Program-made: the position numbers and the translations under genes | Shown: piece after piece, positions 17,427 to 26,081 of the stretch | How the letters are laid out: the number at the start of each line of letters is the position of its first letter | Position numbering within the stretch: position 1 is the first letter of the stretch | Assembly: GCF_000685805.1 (NCBI RefSeq) | Contig: NZ_JMKP01000020.1 | Span: 1-60,317, forward strand | Origin: Psychrobacter phenylpyruvicus DSM 7000 = NBRC 102152 | GTDB lineage: Bacteria > Pseudomonadota > Gammaproteobacteria > Pseudomonadales > Moraxellaceae | Direction of reading: 5' to 3' | Length of the DNA stretch: 60,317 bases | Notes under the pieces: model-generated | Seen by the model: only the letters and a program-made list of their open reading frames with translations | Database searches by the model: none | What the model was told of the DNA's origin: nothing

Positions 17427-18467
17427 ATGCAAAAATCAGGACTGATGATCGGCCACTTTGAGCCTCTTCATTTAGGACATATTCGTAGCATTTTGCATGC
17501 TTCATCAATCGTTGAGGTATTGCACATTGTCATTACTCAGCACCCCAGTCCTAACTCTAAGTTTCCGGTAACACTACAAGACAAGGCGCGTTGGTTGCAA
17601 ATGGCTTGTAGTGACTTACCTTTTATTAAAATTCATACTTGTGATGATTTCTTTTTTCCAGTGCATGACAGTATCGAAGACATTACCATCAATATTGATG
17701 CCTATAACGCTAAGATTGACTACATTCAAGACAAGTTTGCCATTGATAGTGACAATGTTTTGCTAGTCACTGAAGGGCACCCTTTATCGAAGCCTGCCGT
17801 GACTTCAGCCTTAAATATCGAGGTTACCACCACCCCACTGCATCCTGAATTTGACAGTACAGCCATTCACTACAACCCGATCGCTAACTGGGATATTATC
17901 CATCCTGAAGCCCGTGGCAACTACACGCGTACGGTGGCTATTGTTGGTGGCGAAAGCTCGGGGAAAACCACTTTGGCCCATAAACTTGCCAACTATTATG
18001 GAGCTGATTTGGTGTTAGAGATGGGCAGACTGTATGTCGGTACTGACCTTGGTGGCACAGAAGAAGGGCTTCAATATAGTGATTATGGTCCCATTGCTTT
18101 AGATCATGCTCAAGCCATGCGTGAGACCATGTACCAAGCCCAAGCCCCTATTACTCTAGTGGACACTGATTTTGTGACTACCCAAGCATTTTGTGAAGAA
18201 TACGAGGGACGTACTCACCCTTTTGTTACCGCCTGCATCGAAGAGTTCCGCTTTGACCATACCCTATTTTTGGCCAACAACACGCCTTGGGTAGATGACG
18301 GTATGCGCTCTTTGGGCAGTCAAAGTGCTCGTGACCGTTTTGAAGATAGATTAACCGCCCTATTTGAGCGTCACAATATCAATACGCATCGAATTACTAG
18401 TCCCGATTATTTCCAGCGCTATCAAGAAGCTATCGCCTATATTGACCAGCATGTTTTTAATAAATAA
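17427..18467 (+). CDS. nadR: NadR-like bifunctional NMN adenylyltransferase / nicotinamide riboside kinase
   Basis: The enzyme phosphorylates nicotinamide riboside to NMN and adenylylates NMN to NAD. The N-terminal nucleotidyltransferase domain shows GHFEPLHLGH (residues 9-18). The C-terminal kinase domain starts with the P-loop GGESSGKTTL at about residue 173 and includes LVDTDFVTT. At 346 residues it lacks the N-terminal helix-turn-helix repressor domain of E. coli NadR (410 residues), so it should be an enzyme only. AAGGACTTTATT precedes the ATG. The nicotinamide riboside transporter gene pnuC follows 122 bases downstream, a consistent salvage unit. Confidence 0.93.
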   Translation: MQKSGLMIGHFEPLHLGHIRSILHASSIVEVLHIVITQHPSPNSKFPVTLQDKARWLQMACSDLPFIKIHTCDDFFFPVHDSIEDITINIDAYNAKIDYIQDKFAIDSDNVLLVTEGHPLSKPAVTSALNIEVTTTPLHPEFDSTAIHYNPIANWDIIHPEARGNYTRTVAIVGGESSGKTTLAHKLANYYGADLVLEMGRLYVGTDLGGTEEGLQYSDYGPIALDHAQAMRETMYQAQAPITLVDTDFVTTQAFCEEYEGRTHPFVTACIEEFRFDHTLFLANNTPWVDDGMRSLGSQSARDRFEDRLTALFERHNINTHRITSPDYFQRYQEAIAYIDQHVFNK

Positions 18468-18589
18468 ACTGGTCATAAATAAATAGCTTACGCTTAAAGC
18501 TGGTATAAGATTTATCTAAGTCTGTATTAATCAAAACCACACAGATCTTGCCCAAATCTAATTGCTAACCTTTCACATTAAGGACTAAC

Positions 18590-19327
18590 ATGCGTATCAA
18601 ACTACTCGATAACCTCACTGGAAAGTGGGCCTTACAATGGATTATAGCCTGGTTCATCTTCGGTGTGATTGCGCTAAGCTCTGGCTTTTGGTTGACCACA
18701 GAGCATACCCAATTAGATTGGTTTTATTTAGGGGTTTCTCTAGTAGGTTTAGGCTGCGTGGTATCTTTGTCCTTTCGCAGAAATGTCATGGGCAATGGTC
18801 TAGGTATGCTGGCAACTGCAGGAGAGGTTGTGGTGCAAGGAACTTCAGGAGCTGTAGGCCTGATGCTGGCACCATTATTCAACTTCTTCACTCATGTTTA
18901 CGGACTTTTTTATTGGTCTAAGAACACCGACCCTGATGGCAATATGGTGCCAAAATCTGCGACAAAATGGGTTTGGATGGTTACTCTAGCCTTCATCGCC
19001 ATTGGTCTGGCGATGTTCCCTGTAGTTAATGATTGGTTGGCCCAAAAAGGCTATGCAGTGGTTCAAAATGACGGCAGTCAGTTTTTGGGCATGATAGATT
19101 TTTACTGGATTAATGTCTTTGCCTTCGTACTGTCGATAACAGCCCAAGCCACGATGATCCTGCGTTACTCTTTTAACTGGTGGATTTGGATTGCGGTAAA
19201 TTTCGTGTGGTTGATCGTTAACCTAATGACGGGCAACTATATCTTCGCTATTCAGACCATGGTCTATCAGATCAACTCTTTTATTGGTTTATATGAATGG
19301 CAACGTAGTGCGGCGCAAGCGGCTTAA
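18590..19327 (+). CDS. pnuC: Nicotinamide riboside transporter PnuC
   Basis: An inner-membrane facilitator for nicotinamide riboside, related in fold to SWEET/SemiSWEET carriers. About seven hydrophobic helices are visible, with the PnuC-typical Trp/Asn-rich helix FNWWIWIAVNFVWLIVNL and the later YQINSFIGLYEWQRS end. NFFTHVYGLFYW also fits the family. AAGGACTAAC before the ATG supports the start. Located directly after nadR, whose kinase activity would trap the imported riboside as NMN. A strong terminator follows. Confidence 0.88.
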   Translation: MRIKLLDNLTGKWALQWIIAWFIFGVIALSSGFWLTTEHTQLDWFYLGVSLVGLGCVVSLSFRRNVMGNGLGMLATAGEVVVQGTSGAVGLMLAPLFNFFTHVYGLFYWSKNTDPDGNMVPKSATKWVWMVTLAFIAIGLAMFPVVNDWLAQKGYAVVQNDGSQFLGMIDFYWINVFAFVLSITAQATMILRYSFNWWIWIAVNFVWLIVNLMTGNYIFAIQTMVYQINSFIGLYEWQRSAAQAA

Positions 19328-19385
19328 CTGCTTCATCATTTAGCTATTTAACCTTTCAGCATTGCAGTGCTGTTTGTTTTAAATA

Positions 19386-19416
19386 AAAAATACCGCGAAT
19401 GATCGCGGTATTTTTT
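19386..19416 (+). terminator. Bidirectional terminator between pnuC and htpX
   Basis: aaaaataccgcga pairs with tcgcggtattttt. Flanking A and T runs let it serve both convergent genes. Confidence 0.9.
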
Positions 19417-19438
19417 TGTATTAAGCTTTATATTCTTA

Positions 19439-19469
19439 GCCTTTATAGCTTATTCGCCTTTATAGCTAA
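19439..19469. repeat. Short direct repeat after htpX
   Basis: gcctttatagctta (19439-19452) and gcctttatagctaa (19456-19469), period 17. Confidence 0.6.
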
Positions 19470-19474
19470 GCCAG

Positions 19475-20386
19475 TTAAGCTTTGCTAGGGTTATAGTCTT
19501 TTAGGGCAGCAATACGATCATCTAACGTCGGATGCGAGCGAAAGAAGTTAGCAATGCTAAAGCTTTGTGCTTGGCCAGTTGAGATGGCAAAAGCTTTCAT
19601 GTTCTCTGGCATTTGGTCTGGACGCTGTTCTGCAGGACGCAGCGCATCTAAAGCACTGATCATTTTTTCACGGCCAGCCAGCTTCGCTCCCATTTCATCG
19701 GCACGGAATTCACGCTTTCTTGAGAACCACATCACAATCGCTGAAGCTAAGAAACCCAGTAAGATATCCATCACCATACTGGTCACAAAGTAACCGATTC
19801 CAGGACCATCCTCATTCTTGAAAACCACTCTATCGACGAAGCTCCCCACAACGCGTGCAAAGAACATCACAAAGGCGTTAACCACCCCTTGAATCAAAGC
19901 CAGCGTTACCATGTCACCATTGGCTACGTGACCAATTTCATGCGCCAATACCGCCTCTACTTCATCAGGTGTCATGGTATGTAGAAGACCTGATGACACG
20001 GCTACTAGGGCTTTATTTTTGTTCCAACCAGTAGCAAAAGCATTGGGCTGAGCATTATCAAAAATACCCACTTCAGGCATATCAATTTTTACTGCTTTGG
20101 CTTGCTTTGCTACGGTATCTACAAGCCACTTTTCAGTAGCATTACGAGGCTGTTCAATGACCACTGTACCTGTTGATCTTTTGGCCATCCACTTGGACAA
20201 CAGTAGTGAAACCATCGAACCTACCATGCCATAAATGGCACACATTACCGCTAAGCTACCAAAATTTATGCCTCCAGCACCGTGAACAGAGCCGAGGCCA
20301 AAAAAGGCCGATAAAATACTAAAAACAATACCGAATACCACCAGCACTGCTAAGTTAGTTAATAAAAACAGGCCAATACGCATCAT
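19475..20386 (-). CDS. htpX: Membrane zinc protease HtpX
   Basis: An M48-family membrane metalloprotease that degrades misfolded membrane proteins together with FtsH. Two N-terminal transmembrane segments (residues 1-55) precede the zinc motif [12 protein letters not shown]. Two more hydrophobic segments follow, and the third zinc ligand region is [18 protein letters not shown]. The tail ends [13 protein letters not shown] as in most HtpX proteins. Its 303 residues match the family. AAGGAAATTAGCGT precedes two consecutive ATG codons, so the start could also be the second one. In E. coli htpX is CpxR-controlled, and I cannot identify a matching site here. Confidence 0.95.
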   Translation of the reverse strand: MMRIGLFLLTNLAVLVVFGIVFSILSAFFGLGSVHGAGGINFGSLAVMCAIYGMVGSMVSLLLSKWMAKRSTGTVVIEQPRNATEKWLVDTVAKQAKAVKIDMPEVGIFDNAQPNAFATGWNKNKALVAVSSGLLHTMTPDEVEAVLAHEIGHVANGDMVTLALIQGVVNAFVMFFARVVGSFVDRVVFKNEDGPGIGYFVTSMVMDILLGFLASAIVMWFSRKREFRADEMGAKLAGREKMISALDALRPAEQRPDQMPENMKAFAISTGQAQSFSIANFFRSHPTLDDRIAALKDYNPSKA

Positions 20387-20710
20387 ACGCTAATTTCCTT
20401 TAAATATATTTTGAGAGGCAATCTGGGGTTTGATATTAGCCAAAAATCAAACCCTACTTTGCAACTGTCATGACTAACTTAAATGGGGTCTTGGTGTTAA
20501 AATTCAATATTTTCTGTGTTTATATTACCCGCCATTGGCTAAAAACCTAGACTTTAAGCTCTCCCTGTTACATAGCAGTTTACTTTGAGGTAGGTTATTG
20601 CAATAATAAGTTAATAACACTACACACCTTGGCCTTGCCACAGGTTTAGCCAAGGCTCTGCAATTACGCTATTGGGAACTTACTCCCTGTTAACTAATAA
20701 GGACATTAGA
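20387..20710. other. Divergent promoter region of htpX and the DUF962 gene
   Basis: No gene and no strong structure seen in about 320 A/T-rich bases. It must hold promoters for both flanking genes. Confidence 0.5.
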
Positions 20711-21160
20711 ATGGCATCACGTAAACGCTCTGAAAAGCGTAGCTTAGATCAATGGCTAGCTGACTATGCTGTTAGCCACCAAAACCCTATTAACAAAAAA
20801 ATCCATTGGCTATGCGTGCCCACAATTTTTGTGAGTATTTTAGGCATGGGTATGTCCGTAGCCGCTTGGTTCACTATCGTAGCTGCCATGCTGGTGGCAA
20901 TATTCTACTTACGTCTCTCTACCCCATTATTTATTGCTATGGGCATATTTATGCTCATCAGTATGGCTGCCATTGCTTTACTGCCTTTAGGGTTCAAGGC
21001 ATGGGCTGCTATCTTTGTGGTGGCGTGGATTGGACAGTTTATCGGACACAAGCTTGAAGGCAAGAAGCCCTCTTTCTTTGAAGACTTGCAGTTCTTATTA
21101 ATTGGGCCAGCGTGGGTAGCACATACCCTGATGGGACGCAAAATAAAGCCAAGTATGTAA
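20711..21160 (+). CDS. DUF962 (Mpo1-like) membrane protein
   Basis: A 149-residue membrane protein of the DUF962/Mpo1 family. Landmarks are LDQWLADYAVSHQNPINKKIHWLCVP near the N-terminus, four hydrophobic segments, and VAWIGQFIGHKLEGKKPSFFEDLQFLLIGPAW near the end. In yeast the relative Mpo1 is a 2-hydroxy fatty acid dioxygenase with essential His residues, and the corresponding NxxxH and GHxxEG positions are present here. The bacterial role is unproven. The start at 20711 is set by AAGGACATTAGA. The upstream in-frame codons have no such signal. Confidence 0.85.
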   Translation: MASRKRSEKRSLDQWLADYAVSHQNPINKKIHWLCVPTIFVSILGMGMSVAAWFTIVAAMLVAIFYLRLSTPLFIAMGIFMLISMAAIALLPLGFKAWAAIFVVAWIGQFIGHKLEGKKPSFFEDLQFLLIGPAWVAHTLMGRKIKPSM

Positions 21161-21283
21161 CTAAAATATACATTTCTAACCAAAATACAACCAAACCTTC
21201 TGCTTTGGTGGCTTTATGTAACCCAAAATTTCATAAATTTTTGTTAAACTAGCAACCTCTATATATAAGCAACCCTTACATAT

Positions 21284-21326
21284 AACCTATGCCTTTTAAT
21301 CAAAAGGCATAGGTTCGTGTTTTATG
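21284..21326 (+). terminator. Terminator-like hairpin after the DUF962 gene
   Basis: aacctatgcctttt pairs perfectly over 14 bases with aaaaggcataggtt (loop aatc), followed by the moderately T-rich cgtgtttta. Confidence 0.6.
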
Positions 21327-21358
21327 GTGTAGCTTCATGTTTTGTATAGTATAGATAG

Positions 21359-21398
21359 CTTGCCTAGTTCTGATAAATCTTGTCTAGCTGTGATAAAT
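21359..21398. repeat. 20-bp imperfect tandem duplication
   Basis: cttgcctagttctgataaat (21359-21378) followed by cttgtctagctgtgataaat (21379-21398), three mismatches. Confidence 0.6.
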
Positions 21399-21512
21399 AA
21401 AGACTTGCTGTTTAACAGTAACGGCTACTTATCAATGATATATAACTCAATTAATTATAATATCATCCCCTTATAGTCCCATCTTTTAAGCTTTTTAATA
21501 GGAGAACAAACT

Positions 21513-22112
21513 GTGAAATTATTAAAAAAATCATTAAGCATTGCTGTACTTGTTGGTCTTGGCACAGTAAGCGTTGCCGGAAATGCGGCCACTTACGAAA
21601 TTGATCCTCATCATGCCCATGTTCGTTTTTCTGTGGATCACTTTGGGACTTCTACTAACGCCGGTGGTTTCTACAACTTAACTGGTATTGTTGAATACGA
21701 TCCTGAAGCCAAAAAAGGCTTTGTTGGTGTAACTATCCCTATGGGTAGCTTAGAAACGGGTATCAAGCCGTTTAATAAACATTTAAAGTCTGCTGATTTC
21801 TTTAATGTAGAGAAGTATCCAACGGCCTACTTCAAGTCAACTGAATGGCAGTTTGATGGCGATAAAGTGAAGGCGGTTAAAGGTGACTTAACCTTACTTG
21901 ACCAAACTCATCCAGTAACGTTAACTGCTACTAACTTTAACTGCTATGACAGCCCAATGTTAGAAACACAGGTATGTGGTGGTGACTTTGAAACCACTAT
22001 CGATAGAACTAAGTGGGGTATCGACACTTACACTGATGGTGGTATGATGAAAAATGTTAAGCTAAAAATCCAGATTGAAGCAGGTCTAAAAGACGACAAA
22101 AAAGGGTCTTAA
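21513..22112 (+). CDS. YceI-family periplasmic polyisoprenoid-binding-like protein
   Basis: An exported lipocalin-like protein of the YceI family, whose members bind long isoprenoid chains such as ubiquinone precursors. A signal peptide of about 25 residues (basic KLLKKS, hydrophobic core, likely cleavage after AGNA) precedes the mature start ATYEIDPHHAHVRFSVDH, the typical YceI opening. VTIPMGSLETGIKPFNKHLKSADFF and the later TIDRTKWGIDTY are family signatures. The start codon is GTG, supported by aggagaacaaact. Two cysteines in the C-terminal third (NCYDSPMLETQVCGG) may form a disulfide. A terminator follows. Confidence 0.92.
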   Translation: MKLLKKSLSIAVLVGLGTVSVAGNAATYEIDPHHAHVRFSVDHFGTSTNAGGFYNLTGIVEYDPEAKKGFVGVTIPMGSLETGIKPFNKHLKSADFFNVEKYPTAYFKSTEWQFDGDKVKAVKGDLTLLDQTHPVTLTATNFNCYDSPMLETQVCGGDFETTIDRTKWGIDTYTDGGMMKNVKLKIQIEAGLKDDKKGS

Positions 22113-22176
22113 TAGACGCCCGGCTTTCATCAACTTTTGGCCAATTTTGCTTTTATTTTTATCAAAGCATCGGCCT

Positions 22177-22210
22177 AAAAAAGGCGCTACTCAACAGTGG
22201 CGCCTTTTTG
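22177..22210 (+). terminator. Intrinsic terminator after the YceI gene
   Basis: aaaaaggcgc pairs with gcgccttttt and is followed by T residues. Confidence 0.85.
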
Positions 22211-22268
22211 TCTTTAAAATTAAGCCATTTTAGCCCCGTTACTTGATACTACCGGAATGATATTATAG

Positions 22269-23471
22269 ATGAACCTGCCCAGTATTCAGCCTATCTCCGC
22301 AAGAGACTCTCACGAGCCAAACCGCACTGCAAGCACGCTTGAGCTATTATTTGACTTAGTTTACGTCATTGCCATTTCAGCGGCAGCTCAAGGGTTATAT
22401 AAGGACTTAGTGGCTCACGAATACATAGGATTTATCACCTTTACCGTAGCATTTTTTATCCTGTGGAATGCGTGGACCAGCTTTACTTGGTTTGGCTCAG
22501 GTTATGATCCAGATGATTGGCCTTATCGTATTTCTGTCATGATGCAGATGTTTGGCTCGCTATTAATTGCTGCCAATATCCATCAGTTTTTTGATCAAGG
22601 GCTAATCTGGATTGGGGTAGTTGGTTACGCCATCATGCGTTTGGCAAGCTGCAGTCAGTGGTGGCGGGTTTATCACCATGTGCCTGGGCACAAAAAAGTG
22701 GCTGGTCGCAGCATGTTTGGGTTAATCACCCTGCAGCTGATGTGGATAAGCTGGTTGTTTTTACCTGACTCTCTAAAAAAGCCCGCTTTGTTTTTATTCA
22801 TCGCAGCTGAGTTGTTGATGCCCGTCTGGGCTCGCTCCGAGCAGTTTGATAACTGGCATCCTCGTCACATCGCTGAGCGCTATAGCCTCTTGACTATTAT
22901 TGTTTTGGGCGAAGGTATCTTAGGGGTGAGCCAAACCATCTTATATTTCTTAATCAGCCCCACTTACTCAGCTTCCACTATTTTGATTTCAGGCTTGGCC
23001 TTAGTAGCCTTACTATTTTCGGTATGGTGGCTTTACTTTAGTGTTCCCTTTGACAATATCTTGGATGAAGAGCGTCGCCGTCATGATTTTGTTTCTTTTG
23101 GCTACGGACACTTCTTTATTTTTGCCGCTTTAGCAGGCTTGGGTGGCACCTTAAAACTGGTGACAGATATCTTTGATGAAACCAGTAATGTTGCACTTGG
23201 GGGCATCTCTCAGTCTTATGCTATGGCAATGATTATGCTGCAATTGGGAGCATTCTTATTGGCATTGACCACATTGCGGGCTTTAATGTGCCGTAAATCT
23301 AGCCACAACCTGCTAGGGCTATTACTCAGCTTGTGTATCTTAGCGCTGAGTTATTTTATAGTCAGCCAAGGGGTATCGATTATTTATGGTATTTGGCTTA
23401 GTGTGTTGGCACCCGTTACTATGATCAGGCTATTTAGTATCGATAATAAAACTTGGTCAGCTGCTGCTTAA
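22269..23471 (+). CDS. Low temperature requirement protein A (LtrA) family membrane protein
   Basis: A 400-residue polytopic membrane protein of the LtrA family, named after a Listeria gene needed for growth in the cold. The signature LELLFDLVYVIAISAAAQG occurs at residues 24-42, with RHIAERYSLLTIIVLGEG and WWLYFSVPFD in the middle, and about ten hydrophobic segments overall. Biochemical function is unknown. The ATG at 22269 lacks a clear ribosome-binding site. A terminator shared with the convergent DUF1653 gene follows. Confidence 0.9.
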   Translation: MNLPSIQPISARDSHEPNRTASTLELLFDLVYVIAISAAAQGLYKDLVAHEYIGFITFTVAFFILWNAWTSFTWFGSGYDPDDWPYRISVMMQMFGSLLIAANIHQFFDQGLIWIGVVGYAIMRLASCSQWWRVYHHVPGHKKVAGRSMFGLITLQLMWISWLFLPDSLKKPALFLFIAAELLMPVWARSEQFDNWHPRHIAERYSLLTIIVLGEGILGVSQTILYFLISPTYSASTILISGLALVALLFSVWWLYFSVPFDNILDEERRRHDFVSFGYGHFFIFAALAGLGGTLKLVTDIFDETSNVALGGISQSYAMAMIMLQLGAFLLALTTLRALMCRKSSHNLLGLLLSLCILALSYFIVSQGVSIIYGIWLSVLAPVTMIRLFSIDNKTWSAAA

Positions 23472-23524
23472 TTATTAAAGCTTACTCCCAAGTTAGCCAC
23501 AGTACTTAGAATTTAGATTTGACC

Positions 23525-23556
23525 AAAAAAAAGACAGCCCACTAAGCTGTCTTTTC
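23525..23556 (+). terminator. Bidirectional terminator after the LtrA gene
   Basis: aaaagacagc pairs with gctgtctttt, with A and T runs on both sides. Confidence 0.85.
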
Positions 23557-23592
23557 TATTATCAAGTCAACAAACAAATACTATCAAACAAT

Positions 23593-23826
23593 TTAATCTG
23601 CCAAAGCCTGAATCAGCTCAAAGCGAGGCACAGTCTTGCCCTCAACAGTTACTGTTTCGGTAAACATCTCAAGCGGGCGCACCCACACATCATAATTACC
23701 ATAAAGACAACGGTACACTACCAACGACTCCTCAGTTTCTGAGTGGCGCGCTGTGTGTAGTACTTGGTAGAGATTGCCCTTGTAATGGCGATATATACCT
23801 TGAGAAACAGACTTATTTTTACTCAT
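23593..23826 (-). CDS. DUF1653 family small protein
   Basis: A 77-residue soluble protein with the DUF1653 pattern: GIYRHYKGNLYQVLHTARHSET, then VVYRCLYGNYDVWVRPLEMFTE and a C-terminal PRFELI. The fold resembles a small beta barrel and the function is unknown. Its start overlaps the end of the upstream GNAT gene by 8 bases, so translation is probably coupled. Terminated by the shared hairpin at 23525-23556. Confidence 0.88.
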   Translation of the reverse strand: MSKNKSVSQGIYRHYKGNLYQVLHTARHSETEESLVVYRCLYGNYDVWVRPLEMFTETVTVEGKTVPRFELIQALAD

Positions 23827-24397
23827 AACTTTTCAACTTATTGCTAAGATTATTTTTTGCATCTGGCCATTCATCAACCGTCATACTATAAACGACAGAA
23901 TCAGTAATTGTACCATCTTGACGGATTCTATCGCCTCGAATGATACCTTCTTTTTTAGCCCCCAGTCGCTCTATGGCTCGCTGAGATTGCATATTGATAA
24001 TATCGGTACGCCAGCCTACCGTTAAGTATTCTAAATCCTCAAAAGCATGGGTCAATAACATCAATTTGCAGGTGGTATTCAACCGGCTGCGCCAATAGGA
24101 CTTAGCATACCAAGTATAGCCAATATTTAGACGCTTAACAGAGGGCATAATATTATAAAAGCTGGTCGACCCAATCGCTTTTCCAGTGATGTCATCAATA
24201 ACGGCAAACGCCACTCTATCCCTCATACTGTCTGCTTTATCAATATACTCAGTCATTGTCTGCGGACTTGGCACAGAGGTATATACCGTCTCCCATAGCT
24301 TGCCATCTTGGCAAGCCTCTGCCAAATCATCTACATGAGCTATCGTTAAAGGCGCAAGGGTTATCCCATTATTAGACAGTCTGATAGGACTCATCAT
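23819..24397 (-). CDS. GNAT N-acetyltransferase (RimJ/RimL type)
   Basis: A 192-residue acetyltransferase of the RimJ/RimL group, which often modifies N-termini or small molecules. Landmarks are IRLSNNGITLAPLTIAHVDDL, then GSTSFYNIMPSVKRLNIGYTWY, KLMLLTHAFEDL and the conserved RTDIINMQSQRAIERLGAKKEGIIR. The start at the ATG 24397, preceded by GGAAATAACT, is preferred over a TTG four codons upstream. The adjacent ATG at 24394 is also possible. Its 3' end overlaps the DUF1653 gene. Confidence 0.88.
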   Translation of the reverse strand: MMSPIRLSNNGITLAPLTIAHVDDLAEACQDGKLWETVYTSVPSPQTMTEYIDKADSMRDRVAFAVIDDITGKAIGSTSFYNIMPSVKRLNIGYTWYAKSYWRSRLNTTCKLMLLTHAFEDLEYLTVGWRTDIINMQSQRAIERLGAKKEGIIRGDRIRQDGTITDSVVYSMTVDEWPDAKNNLSNKLKSYE

Positions 24398-24479
24398 AGT
24401 TATTTCCAACTGGTCACAATATAACTCAGCCCTTGATAACTACTTCATAATAGCTATTACACAATAACTATTACCCATT

Positions 24480-24513
24480 AAAAAAGCTGAGTTTCCATTC
24501 AAAAACTCAGCTT
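24480..24513 (-). terminator. Intrinsic terminator after tyrS
   Basis: On the minus strand aagctgagttt pairs with aaactcagctt, followed by a run of T. Confidence 0.85.
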
Positions 24514-24560
24514 CATCATAGATTAAAACCAATTATTTAAGCAATAATTTATGCAACTGT

Positions 24561-25796
24561 TTATGCAATAGTCACTCTAGCAAAAGCTTTTTTACCGGCC
24601 TGAATCACCACAGTTTGACCTGAGGTTAAGCTAAAGCCTGCATTGACTTCCTCGCCGTCAACCTTAACCGCATTGCGTTTTAGCATGTCTTTGGCGGCCG
24701 CACTGTTTTTAGCCAGGTCTGCTTGGTTTAAGATTTGCGTGATAAACAAGGCGTCTTGACCCTCTTCAAGCTCTAAGGTCACCTCTGGTAAATCCACAGG
24801 CAGCTCACCATCCGCTAAGACGTTACCTGCTGATTTGTGGGCGTTCGCTGCAGCTTCCGCTCCGTGGAAACGCTCAATAAGCTCTTCAGCTAAGATACGC
24901 TTGATCTCTTGCGGATTACGTCCCTCTTCCATCTCTTTCATTAGCGCATTCACCTCTTCCATAGGCTTGAAGCTTAGGAATTCGTAATAACGCTGAATTA
25001 GATCATCTGGCATAGACAGTAGCTTTTGGTACATGGTGCCTGGCGCATCATCTACACCCACATAGTTACCTAGCGACTTCGACATCTTATTTACGCCATC
25101 TAAGCCCTCTAGGATAGGCACTGTGATACACACTTGTGCTTCATGACCATAACGTCCTTGAAGCGTACGGCCCATCAACAGGTTAAAGGTCTGGTCAGTA
25201 CCGCCCATCTCAACGTCAGCCTCAAGAGCAATTGAGTCATAGCCTTGTACCAGAGGATATAAGAATTCGTGAATGGCAATTGGGGTTTGTGAAGCATAGC
25301 GCTTCGCAAAATCATCACGCTCAAGCATACGCGATACAGTGAGCTGGCTTGCCAACTGAATCATGTCACCGGCGCTCATCTCATTGAACCACTGCGAGTT
25401 AAATACCACCTTGGTTTTGTCTTTATCTAAGATTTTAAATACTTGCTCAGCATAAGTTTTGGCATTCGCCAGCACTTGCTCATCGGTTAGCGGTGGACGG
25501 GTGGTGTTTTTGCCAGAAGGATCACCAATTTTTGCGGTATAGTCACCGATTAAGAAATAGATCTCATGGCCTAAGTCTTGGAAATGCTTTAATTTATTGA
25601 TTAGAACTGTGTGGCCTAAGTGTAGGTCAGGAGCAGTGGGGTCAAAACCTGCTTTAATCTTTAATGGGCGACCCAACTTTAGCTTAGCAACCAAATCTTC
25701 TTCTGAATAAATCTCATGAGTACCACGTTTAATAATGGCCAGTTGCTCTTCTATACTTAAATTATTAGTTGATTGTTCTGACGTCGCTTGGCTCAT
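24561..25796 (-). CDS. tyrS: Tyrosine--tRNA ligase (type 2 TyrS)
   Basis: A class Ic aminoacyl-tRNA synthetase charging tRNA-Tyr. The HIGH-like motif HLGH follows [11 protein letters not shown], the KMSKS motif is exact ([13 protein letters not shown]), and [13 protein letters not shown] is the tyrosine-pocket region. A C-terminal S4 RNA-binding domain ([14 protein letters not shown]) completes the 411 residues. The exact KMSKS and HLGH place it in the TyrZ-like subgroup rather than the E. coli TyrS subgroup. anmK is divergent, and tyrS/anmK is a familiar pairing in gammaproteobacteria. A hairpin with T-run lies about 110 bases upstream on the coding strand. Confidence 0.96.
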   Translation of the reverse strand: MSQATSEQSTNNLSIEEQLAIIKRGTHEIYSEEDLVAKLKLGRPLKIKAGFDPTAPDLHLGHTVLINKLKHFQDLGHEIYFLIGDYTAKIGDPSGKNTTRPPLTDEQVLANAKTYAEQVFKILDKDKTKVVFNSQWFNEMSAGDMIQLASQLTVSRMLERDDFAKRYASQTPIAIHEFLYPLVQGYDSIALEADVEMGGTDQTFNLLMGRTLQGRYGHEAQVCITVPILEGLDGVNKMSKSLGNYVGVDDAPGTMYQKLLSMPDDLIQRYYEFLSFKPMEEVNALMKEMEEGRNPQEIKRILAEELIERFHGAEAAANAHKSAGNVLADGELPVDLPEVTLELEEGQDALFITQILNQADLAKNSAAAKDMLKRNAVKVDGEEVNAGFSLTSGQTVVIQAGKKAFARVTIA

Positions 25797-25903
25797 ATCT
25801 GCCTCAATTATTTTGTGATGAATGAATAAGAAATAACAGTCTAATCAGGACTATGTTAGTGAGTATAAAAAACGAATGCTAGGATTTTAATGAAGAATAC
25901 AGC

Positions 25904-25940
25904 AAAAAGCTATTTTCACGGGCTTTTTATAGCCTTTTTT
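25904..25940 (-). terminator. Terminator-like hairpin in the tyrS upstream region
   Basis: On the minus strand aaaaaggctat pairs with atagcttttt (one bulged G), giving a stem that ends in T residues, about 110-145 bases before the tyrS start. It could be an attenuator or simply lie upstream of the promoter. A possible -10 tatact (25866-25861) lies downstream of it. Confidence 0.4.
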
Positions 25941-26081
25941 GATAAATCTTTATCTAATTCAGACCTTGAAACCTATTTCAGATTTGATAAAAAGCTTATC
26001 TAAGCACCTTTTGTTATAATAAGCATACCACTGCCTTACGGCAGTCTACTCTTTTTTTATTGCAACCAATGCAGCAGGCCT

